Assembly: GCA_030527185.1 (NCBI GenBank)
Contig: JAUNBF010000001.1
Coordinates: 115,376-179,375, forward strand
Direction of reading: 5' to 3'
Length of the DNA: 64,000 nt
From: Planctomycetia bacterium
GTDB taxonomy: Bacteria; Planctomycetota; Planctomycetia; Pirellulales; Thermoguttaceae
In this document: one piece after another, positions 56,379 to 64,000 of the stretch
Numbering within the stretch: the first letter of the stretch is position 1
How the letters are laid out: every line of letters begins with the position of its first letter
Made by a program: the position numbers and the translations under genes
Notes under the pieces: generated by a model
The model's database searches: none
What the model was told of the DNA's origin: nothing
What the model saw: the letters and a program-made list of their open reading frames with translations, nothing else

Positions 56379-57287
56379 ATGAAGTATTGCGTCAACTGGT
56401 TCCAACTGCTGCGGGTGCGTCAGTGGGTGAAAAATATTTTCGTCCTTCTGCCGCTCTTCTTCTCCGGCAAAATCATGGAAATCGGAAATCCGCAGGTCTT
56501 TCTGCTGGCGATCTATGGTTTTGGCTCGTTCTGTTGCTGGTCCAGCGTCGTTTATATCCTGAATGACTGGACCGATTGCCAACGCGACCGGGAACATCCG
56601 CGCAAAAAGAACCGCCCCTTGGCTTCCGGTACCATTTCCCCTGTGCAGGCTTTTGCCGCCGCCATTTTTCTCTTCTTGTTGCCACTGGGGATTGCGGTTG
56701 GATGGTTGGTGGGGCTGAATGACGAGAATTTCAGCCGATCCCTTGGTTATTTTTTGGCTTGTGGATTGGGATATTTGGCGAACAACCTCCTCTACTGCTT
56801 TCTTCTCCGCTTCCATGTTTTGCTCGACGTTTTTTCGATTGCCATGGGATTTGTTCTGCGAGTACTGGCTGGCTGCTTGATTTTGGGCGTGGAACCGTCC
56901 CAGTGGATTCTTGTCTGTACCTTTACGTTGGCTCTGTTTCTTGGCTTTGGAAAACGTCGGCAGGAACTGGCTCTTTGCGATGGGAAAGACCTGTATCGCT
57001 CCACGTTGAATCACTATTCCATCGAATTTCTCAACTTCCTGATGAGCATCTCCGCAGCCATTTGTCTGATGGCTTACATGCTCTACACGATTGCCCCAGG
57101 AACGATCGCCCAACATAACAGCGACGACCTGATTTACACCACCCCCTTCGTTTTTTATGGCATTTTTCGCTACATGCTTTTCGCCCTCCGCAACCGTGCC
57201 GATGGCCCCGACGAAGTCCTTTTCCGCGACATCCCTTTCCTGGTCAATGGTATTCTTTGGCTCGGTGTGGTGTTGTGGTTGATTTGA
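56379..57287 (+). CDS. UbiA-family polyprenyl-phosphate phosphoribosyltransferase-like protein
   Basis: This 302-aa integral membrane protein (8-9 helices) opens L-R-V-R-Q-W-V-K-N-I-F-V-L-L-P-L-F-F. The first aspartate-rich site is N-D-W-T-D-C-Q-R-D-R-E-H-P-R-K-K-N-R-P-L-A-S-G, the pattern of decaprenyl-phosphate phosphoribosyltransferase (DPPR synthase, mycobacterial Rv3806c type). That enzyme transfers 5-phosphoribose from PRPP to a polyprenyl phosphate and supplies arabinose or ribose donors for envelope glycans. The second site includes G-F-G-K-R-R-Q-E-L. It is followed 18 bp later by a GT-C-like membrane protein that could use the product. The start was set by the promoter. Confidence 0.82.
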   Translation: MKYCVNWFQLLRVRQWVKNIFVLLPLFFSGKIMEIGNPQVFLLAIYGFGSFCCWSSVVYILNDWTDCQRDREHPRKKNRPLASGTISPVQAFAAAIFLFLLPLGIAVGWLVGLNDENFSRSLGYFLACGLGYLANNLLYCFLLRFHVLLDVFSIAMGFVLRVLAGCLILGVEPSQWILVCTFTLALFLGFGKRRQELALCDGKDLYRSTLNHYSIEFLNFLMSISAAICLMAYMLYTIAPGTIAQHNSDDLIYTTPFVFYGIFRYMLFALRNRADGPDEVLFRDIPFLVNGILWLGVVLWLI

Positions 57288-57305
57288 AAATTAGGAGATG
57301 ACAAC

Positions 57306-58921
57306 ATGAATTCTAACGTTTCCGCTCGATATATATATATATATATATATATCGTTTACGAAGATTTCTAAATAATTGGTGCGGCAAGAAATATTTTTCT
57401 CTTTTCAGTTGGACACATCTTTACATCTTGGCAATCTCTTGGTTTTTAACTGAGTGGTTAGTTTCGTCTGGTTTTGTTACCAGAAGTTGTCTGTTCATCA
57501 TTTCATCTTTTCATGACACCCTACAAAGTTGGTTGAAAGAGGGAGATTTTTTCAGGCTCCATTTCATCTTGACGCTGCTAATATTTCCACCTGTCTATTT
57601 CTTTTGTTATGGAATGGGTAAAAAATCATATCCCTATATACGTTCTTTTTTTCGAAGCTGGACTCGTGTGGAAAAGACACTTTTTGGACTGTATACGTTG
57701 GCTCTTGCGGTAGTTTTTGTCGTTATCGCCTCGCAAACTTACATCTGGCATTATCCCGATGTCCTTTCCTTGGTGGAGAAGGGGGACACGTCCGTTCTTT
57801 GGGGGACGGATACCGTTTTGCCTGTCTCAGATCAGCATGTGTTTTTCTGGAGTGATGCTCGTCACCCACTTTTCGCTCAGATCGAAATGCTCTTTCGACC
57901 ACTCTACTATCTCATAACGGTTTCTTTTTATTTCCTCTCAGGTTGTCGATATTCGTGGCTCAGTACTCTTTGGGGGTCTTATTCGCTGATCCAGATAATT
58001 CTGGGTGGTTTGATATTGATCATGGTGAAAAGAATGGTACAGTATTTTTTGGGAAAGGAGCTTGCCATCGCGGTGTTTTTTTTGCTTGCCTCGTCGTTTT
58101 CCTGGATAGTTTTTGTCTTGATACCGGAAAAACTTGTCTTGACAACTTTTACGCTCGTGGTATATTCATATTTTTACATTACAGTCGTTTTGCGGCCTTA
58201 TTTTCCAGGTGTTCGCGGAAAATCCATGAAATGGACGGAACATCTTCTGGGTATTGCCGCAGTGGGAACGACGGTTCTTTCAGGGGTTGTCGTTTTAGGA
58301 GCGATGTTTGTCCGGCCTTATCGATCGATCCGCGAGTTTTTTCAAATAAACTTTTCATGGGCGTATCTGCTGGTTGGTTTTTATATCGCAACAACAACTC
58401 TTGTTTCCCCAGAAGCACACACAGGCATTGAAATCTGTGTGTCCTGGTGGGATGTTGGGCGGAATACGCTCCAGTTTTTACATTTTGCAGAAAGTTGTAT
58501 CTTTTTCCCAAGTTATGAAATTTTTTCAGAGGTCATTGAAGTTAAAGAAACCTCCATTGCTGCCGTTCCAGCCGGTTATCTCTGGACGGGAGGGGTGATT
58601 TTGGCATTGTGTTGTGTGGGATTTGCGGCGTATTGGCGGAATCGGTTTGTGCTGGTGGCGTTTTTATGGCTTTTGTTGGGATATGGTATTATGGGAATTT
58701 GCGGTTGGGGTGGAGTACTCAATGAAATGTCGTTGTACTGCCCTTATTACTCCTGGGCGGTGGTACCATTGGCGGTAGGTGGGTTGCGGAAGTGTTTGGG
58801 AAATGAATATCACCAGACCACACTCCTGGTTCTTGTGTGTGCGGGGGTGGCTCTGGTGATGAATCTGCATACGATTTATACCGTTACGCAAGTTTTTCGG
58901 GAAATTTGTCCCTGGCCGTAA
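57306..58921 (+). CDS. GT-C-like polytopic membrane protein, out of frame at an (AT)12 repeat (putative phase-variable)
   Basis: The ATG at 57306 has AGGAG eight bases upstream but reads M-N-S-N-V-S-A-R, then alternating Tyr-Ile codons through the AT repeat, and stops at TAA 57369. The long frame, open from 57317 to 58921, has no SD-supported start; its first candidate is a TTG at 57428. Losing one AT (or gaining two) joins them into a 537-aa protein. That protein has about ten helices and a first extracytoplasmic loop with W-H-Y-P-D and S-D-A-R-H-P-L-F-A, resembling the acidic/His-Pro loop of GT-C glycosyltransferases. The acceptor is unknown. Co-transcription with the UbiA gene suggests it uses a polyprenyl-linked sugar. 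The two genes' codon use is alike apart from the AT-rich 5' end. Confidence 0.65.
57329..57352 (+). repeat. (AT)12 microsatellite in the 5' coding region
   Basis: Twelve perfect AT units flanked by CG on each side (CG(AT)12CG), which is also a perfect palindrome. Unit changes shift the frame by two. Confidence 0.92.
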
Positions 58922-58927
58922 GGAAGG

Positions 58928-59749
58928 TTAGGGTTTTTTCGGTTCCAGGGGGAGGAGTGTGATTTTGCGAATTTCGATTCCAGCAAATTCGGACTGAATC
59001 TGGATTTTGCCGCATTGTGGCCGCACGTTTCGAGCGATGTTGGCCACTTTTCCATTGACGATATTCGTAATCGTGTCGCCATCCGCAATGACTTCCAGCA
59101 AATTCCATTCGCCGACCGGTTTTTCAAGGTCATTCGCTCCTCGGAAATCGACCTGATCCTTCCAGTCGGGGTCACGCTGGAACCAGTTGACACGCCCGCC
59201 ATGAATCGTGATCGGCTCACCCTTTTCCGTCGGGTCAAACACACCGCAACCGTTCTGTTTTTCCGGCAGGCACGAAACGGTAATGGAATACCGGTCGCTG
59301 CCGTCTCCTACAACGATGAAATCTCCCGTACCCCCTTCGATGATGTTGCACTCAATGGAGAACATCCAGGTTTTATGCCATCCGCCATCTTTTCCCACCG
59401 AGTGGATGAGAACGCCGCAGTCTCTCGCCTTATCGATTCGTGGCGGGAACGTTTGGCCTGTCCAGCGATACTCAATTTGCAGGCGGTAGTTCTCAAATGC
59501 TTCCTCCGTGGTGATACAGCCCAGTTCCTCACCGGAGATGTGAATCGTTCCATCACGCACCGTAAAGACCTTTTTCGGGTCCGAATCCCGGCCACGGTCT
59601 TTGATAAAGGTATACCAATTCGTCAAATCGTGACCATTGAACAACTCTCGCACTTCCACAACCGGAGTGGGGGCTGGTTCCTCCGCGGAAAGCCAATTTC
59701 CTGGACAAACCATTCCGAAACCCAGACAAACCAACAGGATACGTAACAT
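58928..59749 (-). CDS. Exported DUF1080 (3-keto-disaccharide hydrolase-type) protein
   Basis: This is 273 aa from the ATG at 59749 (AAGGAG eight bases upstream; an ATG at 59773 is less well placed). The signal peptide ends W-L-S-A-E. The DUF1080 jelly-roll is recognisable by F-N-G-H-D-L-T-N-W near residue 43, the G-C-I-T-T strand, R-D-C-G-V-L-I-H and the C-terminal G-K-I-Q-I-Q-S-E-F-A-G-I-E-I-R-K-I-T-L. Members of this family include 3-keto-glycoside hydrolases and are abundant in planctomycetes. It is convergent with the GT-C-like gene, with a six-base gap. Confidence 0.87.
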   Translation of the reverse strand: MLRILLVCLGFGMVCPGNWLSAEEPAPTPVVEVRELFNGHDLTNWYTFIKDRGRDSDPKKVFTVRDGTIHISGEELGCITTEEAFENYRLQIEYRWTGQTFPPRIDKARDCGVLIHSVGKDGGWHKTWMFSIECNIIEGGTGDFIVVGDGSDRYSITVSCLPEKQNGCGVFDPTEKGEPITIHGGRVNWFQRDPDWKDQVDFRGANDLEKPVGEWNLLEVIADGDTITNIVNGKVANIARNVRPQCGKIQIQSEFAGIEIRKITLLPLEPKKP

Positions 59750-59822
59750 GGCATTTCTCCTTGCGTTTTTCATTATCGGTAACTTCTAAAACCCTCCCCG
59801 TGAGGATATTATTGTTGAACTT

Positions 59823-59850
59823 ATTATACAGGAATAAATCAAGTTGTCAA
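59823..59850 (-). promoter_or_regulatory. Promoter of the DUF1080 gene
   Basis: On the minus strand TTGACA (59845-59850), 16 bp, TATAAT (59823-59828), with a leader of about 65 nt. Confidence 0.72.
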
Positions 59851-59949
59851 GGAAAAAGAGGGGAGTGGGGATTTTTTGAAAATCGCTTCAGAAAAATCAA
59901 AATAGACTTGCAAAAATTTTACATCCGGCGGCTATACCGTTGTTATTGA

Positions 59950-60145
59950 GGAAATCGCCACCCATGTCGAGACCGATTATCGGAAAAAATTTTGAGCGAA
60001 TTGCGTCGCGAACACAAAAATGCGAAGGAAAAGCGGTCGGGCTGTCGGCGACGTGAGCGAAGCGACGGTGGCGGAAGTTCGGAGGTTGGATGAGAAGACC
60101 GTTCGCGGGCATTTTCAAACATGGGAATCAGGAGGTATTGACACA
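59950..60145 (+). pseudogene. Possible decayed N-terminal fragment of an IS630-type transposase
   Basis: One frame reads I-L-S-E-L-R-R-E-H-K-N-A-K-E-K-R and another, shifted, reads A-E-V-R-R-L-D-E-K-T-V-R-G-H-F-Q-T-W-E-S-G-G-I-D. Joined across a frameshift or deletion, these resemble the helix-turn-helix N-terminus of IS630-family transposases (x-L-D-E-x-T-I-R-R-H-...-G-G-L-D). No DDE domain or terminal repeats are visible. It lies in the 635-bp gap between the DUF1080 and DUF4091 genes, which otherwise holds only promoters and AT-rich DNA. Confidence 0.35.
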
Positions 60146-60314
60146 TAATCGCTATTTTTCTGAATTCCAACATTTTTTTCAAAAAGTTTTGAAACTTTTT
60201 CTTCGACGAAAAAACGGAATTTTAAATGTGATTGAGTATAAAAATTAAAACAAAATCTCTCCGAATTGTCAATCGTTTGGAGAAAAAATGGAGGTTTTAG
60301 AAAGTCCCCTAGCA

Positions 60315-60343
60315 TTGACAAACGGCTTCCCACCCTCTACAAT
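60315..60343 (+). promoter_or_regulatory. Promoter of the DUF4091/DUF4432 pair
   Basis: TTGACA, 17 bp, TACAAT, about 36 nt before the ATG at 60385; ACAGGAG is the SD. Confidence 0.75.
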
Positions 60344-60384
60344 AAAGTTTCCCCCCAAAAAACTTTCTTACAGGAGAAAAAATC

Positions 60385-62757
60385 ATGCTGACACGATGGC
60401 TCACCGGTTTTTGTTGGATTTTCAGCACGTTGACGCTGATGGCGGAAATCGTTCCTCCGGCAGATTCCGCCCCGGAAGACTGGACACGTATTCCTTACGT
60501 GGAATCCCGACCGGAAATCCAGCCCACCGAGAAAGAACTGCAACAGGGCTTCCTTCTCTTTTCCCGCCCACTGACCGATCCGGTCTATCCCGAATCGCGG
60601 CCTGCCCCGGATGAACGGTTTTCCCAATTGCAGACACAGGCTGCGGGGGATCAGTTCCAGACCATTTCCTTTACCGTTTACCCGTTGAAAGACCTGCCGC
60701 AATTACAAGTCACCGCAGGCACTTTCTCCAGTGGGCAAAACACGATTCCCGCCGAAAATATCGAACTTCGTCTGGTGACGTACCGGGACGTTCGGTATCC
60801 GCAATACTCCTCCAAAACGAAAGAGTACCGCGTTTTGCCGGAATATCTTCAGGAAAACACGCCGTTGGATCTCCAGGAAAAAGTTCCCCAACGCTACTTC
60901 CTGACATTCTTCGTCCCGAAAGACTTTCCCCAAGGTGATTACACAGGCAAAATCGGAATTACCTGGGAGGGAATGACGCAAGCGGTGGAATTTCCTGTCA
61001 CGTTGAAAGTCTATCCGTGGGAACTTCTGAAAGACCCGAACAAATATTACAGTGCGTATTACTATTCCCCCTTTTCGCACCAGTGGCTTCGGGAAGGGAA
61101 AAAAGACGAACGTTGGGCGGAAGAGGTCATGCGGAAAGAGTTTCGCAAAATGAAAGATTATGGCTTTACCCGTCCCCCCGTCATGCACTTGAGTTACGAC
61201 AGTGAGAATGACCAGCTCTACATCCCTCAGTGGGAATTGTGGCAGGAACTGATTCAGGAAAATGATTTTCAGTATCCCGTTCCTGTGGTAGGAGGAAGTA
61301 TTCCCTGGATCATTTCCCGCATGTCGGACGTACGGTTTGGAAGTCATCTCTCCATGAACCATTTCCCGCCGGAAGAATGTTTTGCCAAAGTGGAGGAGGT
61401 GGTTCGACGCTGGAAAGAGGAGTACACGCAGAAAAAGTACCCGCCGATGGTCTTTGGGCCACTGGACGAGATTTCGCCCGCCTCGACCGATTTTGGTGTT
61501 CGGATTTACAAAATCTTTCACGATGCCGGCCTGACAACTTACACGACGAAAGAGCCGATGGATCGATCGTTCCCTGCCTACGATTCCGTGGTCGATATTT
61601 TCGCCTCGCAGGTTTTCCTCCCCACCTACGACGAAGTGCAGAAACGGCACAAAAAGGAGTATTGGTGCTATCCCAACCACAACTCCTACGAACGGAAAGA
61701 TATGGTCATCATGTGCAAAGGAGGGCGAATGACCTACGGTTACGGCTTCTGGCGAAGTGGGTTTGACATGTTGGTTCCGTGGATTTGGCGAAATTCCTCT
61801 CCCGAACATTTCAACCTGGAAAGAAGTGGTGGAGCCAATATTCTCCATCCCGAAACGGGCGACGTGATCATGACGACGTACTGGGAATGCTTCCGGGAAG
61901 GAATCAGCGACTTGCGCTACCTCTACACCCTCCAACAGGCTATCGTCCAACGAGAAGATTCAACCGAACCGGAGGTGCAAAAGCTGATTCAGGAAGGGAA
62001 AACGTTCCTCCAGACTTTGTGGGACTCGATTTCCGTGGAAGAAAAATACCTCTCCGGCAATCTCCCCGACTCCCGGAAATTCGCGGAATACCGGGAAAAA
62101 ATGGCGTCGCTCATCGATCAGCTTCTCGCCCATCCCGCCACAAATTCGCGGATTTCCCCATCCGTGATTATCGAGCCACGAACGGTGGAGTCTCCCGATT
62201 CATTTTCGGCTCAATACCGCCAAGCTGTCGCGGAAGGGACGATTCGGTACTATCCCGTTGCTCTGGAAAATTCGCGTGCTCAGGAAAAAGAGGCGACCGT
62301 GGAACTCGTTCCCGCGCCGGAGGGTGCCAAAAATCCGCAATCCGCGCTGCTGCGCGTCCTAGTGGATCAACAGAACGACGGTTCCGGGGCAGGAAAATAC
62401 CTTTCCAACTGGCCAGCGTTGTATTGCCCGGTCGATTCGGAGAAGTTGACGCGCATTCCCAAAGGGATTCTGATTCGGTATCGCGTGGAATATGCGGGAA
62501 ATTCCAAAGAAAACGCGACTTTCCCACTCCACATCGGCGTGCGTCCGACCACTTCATTCAATCTTCCAGGAAGAATCGAGCCAGGAACGTGGGTCACGGA
62601 AGTCCGCCCCCTGCAAGATACCAATCAATACGACGGTCTCGGTCTGACGAAACAGATACCGGCTTATCTCCGCCTGACGGTGAGTGAAGGCCAGTACCAA
62701 CATGGCGACGATCTGCGGTTCTATTTTGACGAAATTTCACTCCTGGATTGGGATTGA
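60385..62757 (+). CDS. Exported DUF4091 glycoside-hydrolase-like protein
   Basis: This 790-aa protein has a signal peptide (ending L-M-A-E-I), an N-terminal beta-sandwich (about 30-210) and a TIM-barrel-like middle. The middle contains Y-S-A-Y-Y-Y-S-P-F, a candidate acidic catalytic residue in F-G-P-L-D-E-I-S, and the DUF4091 box W-E-C-F-R-E-G-I-S-D-L-R-Y-L-Y-T-L. A C-terminal carbohydrate-binding-like sandwich (about 650-790) follows. DUF4091 proteins are related to exported glycosidases; the substrate is not established. It is followed 48 bp later by a DUF4432 gene, so the two likely act on the same sugar. Confidence 0.83.
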   Translation: MLTRWLTGFCWIFSTLTLMAEIVPPADSAPEDWTRIPYVESRPEIQPTEKELQQGFLLFSRPLTDPVYPESRPAPDERFSQLQTQAAGDQFQTISFTVYPLKDLPQLQVTAGTFSSGQNTIPAENIELRLVTYRDVRYPQYSSKTKEYRVLPEYLQENTPLDLQEKVPQRYFLTFFVPKDFPQGDYTGKIGITWEGMTQAVEFPVTLKVYPWELLKDPNKYYSAYYYSPFSHQWLREGKKDERWAEEVMRKEFRKMKDYGFTRPPVMHLSYDSENDQLYIPQWELWQELIQENDFQYPVPVVGGSIPWIISRMSDVRFGSHLSMNHFPPEECFAKVEEVVRRWKEEYTQKKYPPMVFGPLDEISPASTDFGVRIYKIFHDAGLTTYTTKEPMDRSFPAYDSVVDIFASQVFLPTYDEVQKRHKKEYWCYPNHNSYERKDMVIMCKGGRMTYGYGFWRSGFDMLVPWIWRNSSPEHFNLERSGGANILHPETGDVIMTTYWECFREGISDLRYLYTLQQAIVQREDSTEPEVQKLIQEGKTFLQTLWDSISVEEKYLSGNLPDSRKFAEYREKMASLIDQLLAHPATNSRISPSVIIEPRTVESPDSFSAQYRQAVAEGTIRYYPVALENSRAQEKEATVELVPAPEGAKNPQSALLRVLVDQQNDGSGAGKYLSNWPALYCPVDSEKLTRIPKGILIRYRVEYAGNSKENATFPLHIGVRPTTSFNLPGRIEPGTWVTEVRPLQDTNQYDGLGLTKQIPAYLRLTVSEGQYQHGDDLRFYFDEISLLDWD

Positions 62758-62805
62758 CGACCCTTTACAAACTGGCATTACCACCTCACAAGAAAGGAAA
62801 ACCTC

Positions 62806-63987
62806 ATGGAAACAGCCAAATATTTCACCCTTTGCGCCTCGGAGAAACTCCAGAAAGTGGACGTTCATGCCGAATCGACCACGTATCGGCACCAGGAATT
62901 TCGCGATGTCTGCGTGACACACAAGACGTTGCGTGGCGGGCCGTCGGATGGCGTCGATCTGTTCGTCCTCTCCAACGGCCAGATTTCCGTTTTCGTCATG
63001 CCAACACGGGGAATGGGTATCTGGAAAGTCCACTTAATGCGAAATGGCGAAAAAATCCGTGTGGGATGGAATTCGCCCGTCAACGTTCCGGTCAATCCGC
63101 GAAACGTGCCTCTCATGCAGAGCGACGGGTTGGGCTGGTTGCGGGGGTTCAATGAATTCGTCGTCCGGTGTGGGCTGGAATCGAACGGTTCGCCGGAATA
63201 CGATGAAAACGGCCGTCTTCAGTACGGACTCCACGGTTTCATTGCCAATACGCCAGCCTCTCAGGTGAAACTGGAAGTGGACGACGTGCGGAAAACGGTT
63301 TCGCTGACAGGAATCGTGCGGGAAGCGAGACTTTTTTTCAATTCGCTGGAACTCCACAGCCGAATCACGCTTCCGTTTGAGGGAACGACGTTCCGAATCG
63401 ACGATGAAGTGCGGAATATCCGTTCCCGTCCCTGCGAAATGGAGCTTTTGTACCACATCAACATTGGCAACCCGATTGCCGATACCGGAGCGAAAATCCA
63501 CATTCCGTATCGGCGGGTGGCTCCGCGCAACGCGTTTTCCGCAACGCAGATGGAGGAACTGTTTTCCTACCATGCCCCCACTGTCGGAGAACCGGAAACG
63601 TGCTATTATTATGATTTGGCCACGGATGAGAGCGGAAATACGCGAACGTTTCTGGAGAATCCCTCCGGCGAAGTCGGCGTCTCCGTCGCGTTTAACCAAA
63701 ACGAATTCCCGCATTTTTGCCAGTGGAAGTGCCAGCACGCTCGGGAAGATGGCTACGTGACCGGGATGGAGCCTGCCACCAGCTTCCCCAACAACCACAG
63801 CTTTGAAAAAGCGAACGGTCGCGTCATCGAACTGCCACCCGGAGAAAAACGGCATTTCGGCCTCGATTTCCGTTTCTGCATCACTTCCAACGAGGTTCAG
63901 GAAGAGATTGCCAAAGTTGCTCAAATACAGGCTCTTACCCCCAACCCAATTCAGGAAAAAGAGCCTGATCCGCAATGGGCTAACTAA
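62806..63987 (+). CDS. DUF4432 family (aldose 1-epimerase-like) protein
   Basis: This 393-aa cytoplasmic protein (no signal peptide) has the galactose-mutarotase-like beta-sandwich. Visible DUF4432 landmarks are V-M-P-T-R-G-M-G-I-W-K near residue 65, L-H-G-F-I-A-N-T-P-A near 145, E-L-L-Y-H-I-N-I-G-N-P near 210 and G-M-E-P-A-T-S-F-P-N near 320. The histidines in L-H-G and Y-H-I-N are candidate catalytic or binding residues. The family is thought to interconvert sugar anomers or isomers. AGAAAGGAA precedes the ATG. It is in an operon with the DUF4091 gene; the stop is 14 bases before the window edge. Confidence 0.85.
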   Translation: METAKYFTLCASEKLQKVDVHAESTTYRHQEFRDVCVTHKTLRGGPSDGVDLFVLSNGQISVFVMPTRGMGIWKVHLMRNGEKIRVGWNSPVNVPVNPRNVPLMQSDGLGWLRGFNEFVVRCGLESNGSPEYDENGRLQYGLHGFIANTPASQVKLEVDDVRKTVSLTGIVREARLFFNSLELHSRITLPFEGTTFRIDDEVRNIRSRPCEMELLYHINIGNPIADTGAKIHIPYRRVAPRNAFSATQMEELFSYHAPTVGEPETCYYYDLATDESGNTRTFLENPSGEVGVSVAFNQNEFPHFCQWKCQHAREDGYVTGMEPATSFPNNHSFEKANGRVIELPPGEKRHFGLDFRFCITSNEVQEEIAKVAQIQALTPNPIQEKEPDPQWAN

Positions 63988-64000
63988 TTAATTGATAATT

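Overview
The window looks like chromosomal DNA of a planctomycete. The evidence is six DUF1559 'planctomycete pilin-like' proteins that all start with a G-F-T-L-(V/I)-E-L-L prepilin motif, PEP-CTERM and LExRxLLS-type exported proteins, an HzsA-related multiheme cytochrome, a dockerin protein, DUF1080/DUF1680/DUF4091/DUF4432 carbohydrate proteins, and System II cytochrome c maturation. The genus cannot be settled from the sequence. No rRNA, tRNA, CRISPR array or intact transposon was seen. Promoters are unusually legible: most transcription units start with a TTGACA-like box, 16-17 bp, and a TATAAT-like box.

Layout. 1-2.8 kb: the 3' end of a c-type cytochrome gene and a glutamate decarboxylase. 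3.3-8.4 kb (minus): a promoter followed by a PEP-CTERM beta-strand surface protein, a DUF1559 protein and a BNR/sialidase-like protein. 8.5-14.5 kb (minus): tatC, resB/ccsB and ccsA, the export and cytochrome c maturation machinery. 15-19.4 kb (plus): an exported SUMF1-like protein with a Lys/Glu-rich tail, a Tat-exported FAD oxidoreductase, and a NapH/NapG-type iron-sulfur membrane protein. 19.5-23.9 kb: DUF1559, a GH127 arabinofuranosidase and another DUF1559. 24.1-28.6 kb (minus): a giant beta-helix/dockerin protein split by an in-frame TAA. 28.9-31.2 kb: a TgpA-like transglutaminase. 31.5-36.1 kb: a 1,503-aa type V autotransporter. 36.2-42.1 kb: a CBS/CorC transporter, a small unknown protein, a SelA-like protein with a previously unlisted 51-aa lipoprotein in front of it, and an acyl-CoA ligase. 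42.5-46.1 kb: a second PEP-CTERM protein plus DUF1559. 47-56.2 kb: a sugar isomerase-like protein, then (minus) an ABC exporter with two DUF1559 genes and a terpene-cyclase-repeat protein. 56.3-59.8 kb: a polyprenyl-phosphate phosphoribosyltransferase-like UbiA protein, a GT-C-like membrane protein and a DUF1080 protein. 60.4-64 kb: a DUF4091 glycosidase-like protein and a DUF4432 aldose-epimerase-like protein.

The most interesting signal is a set of simple-sequence tracts that look like phase-variation (contingency) switches in envelope genes. An 11-G tract separates a perfect Shine-Dalgarno/ATG from the signal peptide of the first PEP-CTERM gene. An 11-G tract splits the second PEP-CTERM gene into two frames. 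A perfect (AT)12 microsatellite lies between the SD/ATG and the body of the membrane glycosyltransferase-like gene. All three read OFF in this sequence, and each is one repeat unit away from a full-length frame. An 8-G tract sits in frame in a fourth secreted protein. The second main oddity is a SelA homologue in which the catalytic PLP-binding lysine is replaced by tyrosine (Y294). Dispersed palindromic and CGCAGA-unit repeats occupy several intergenic regions.
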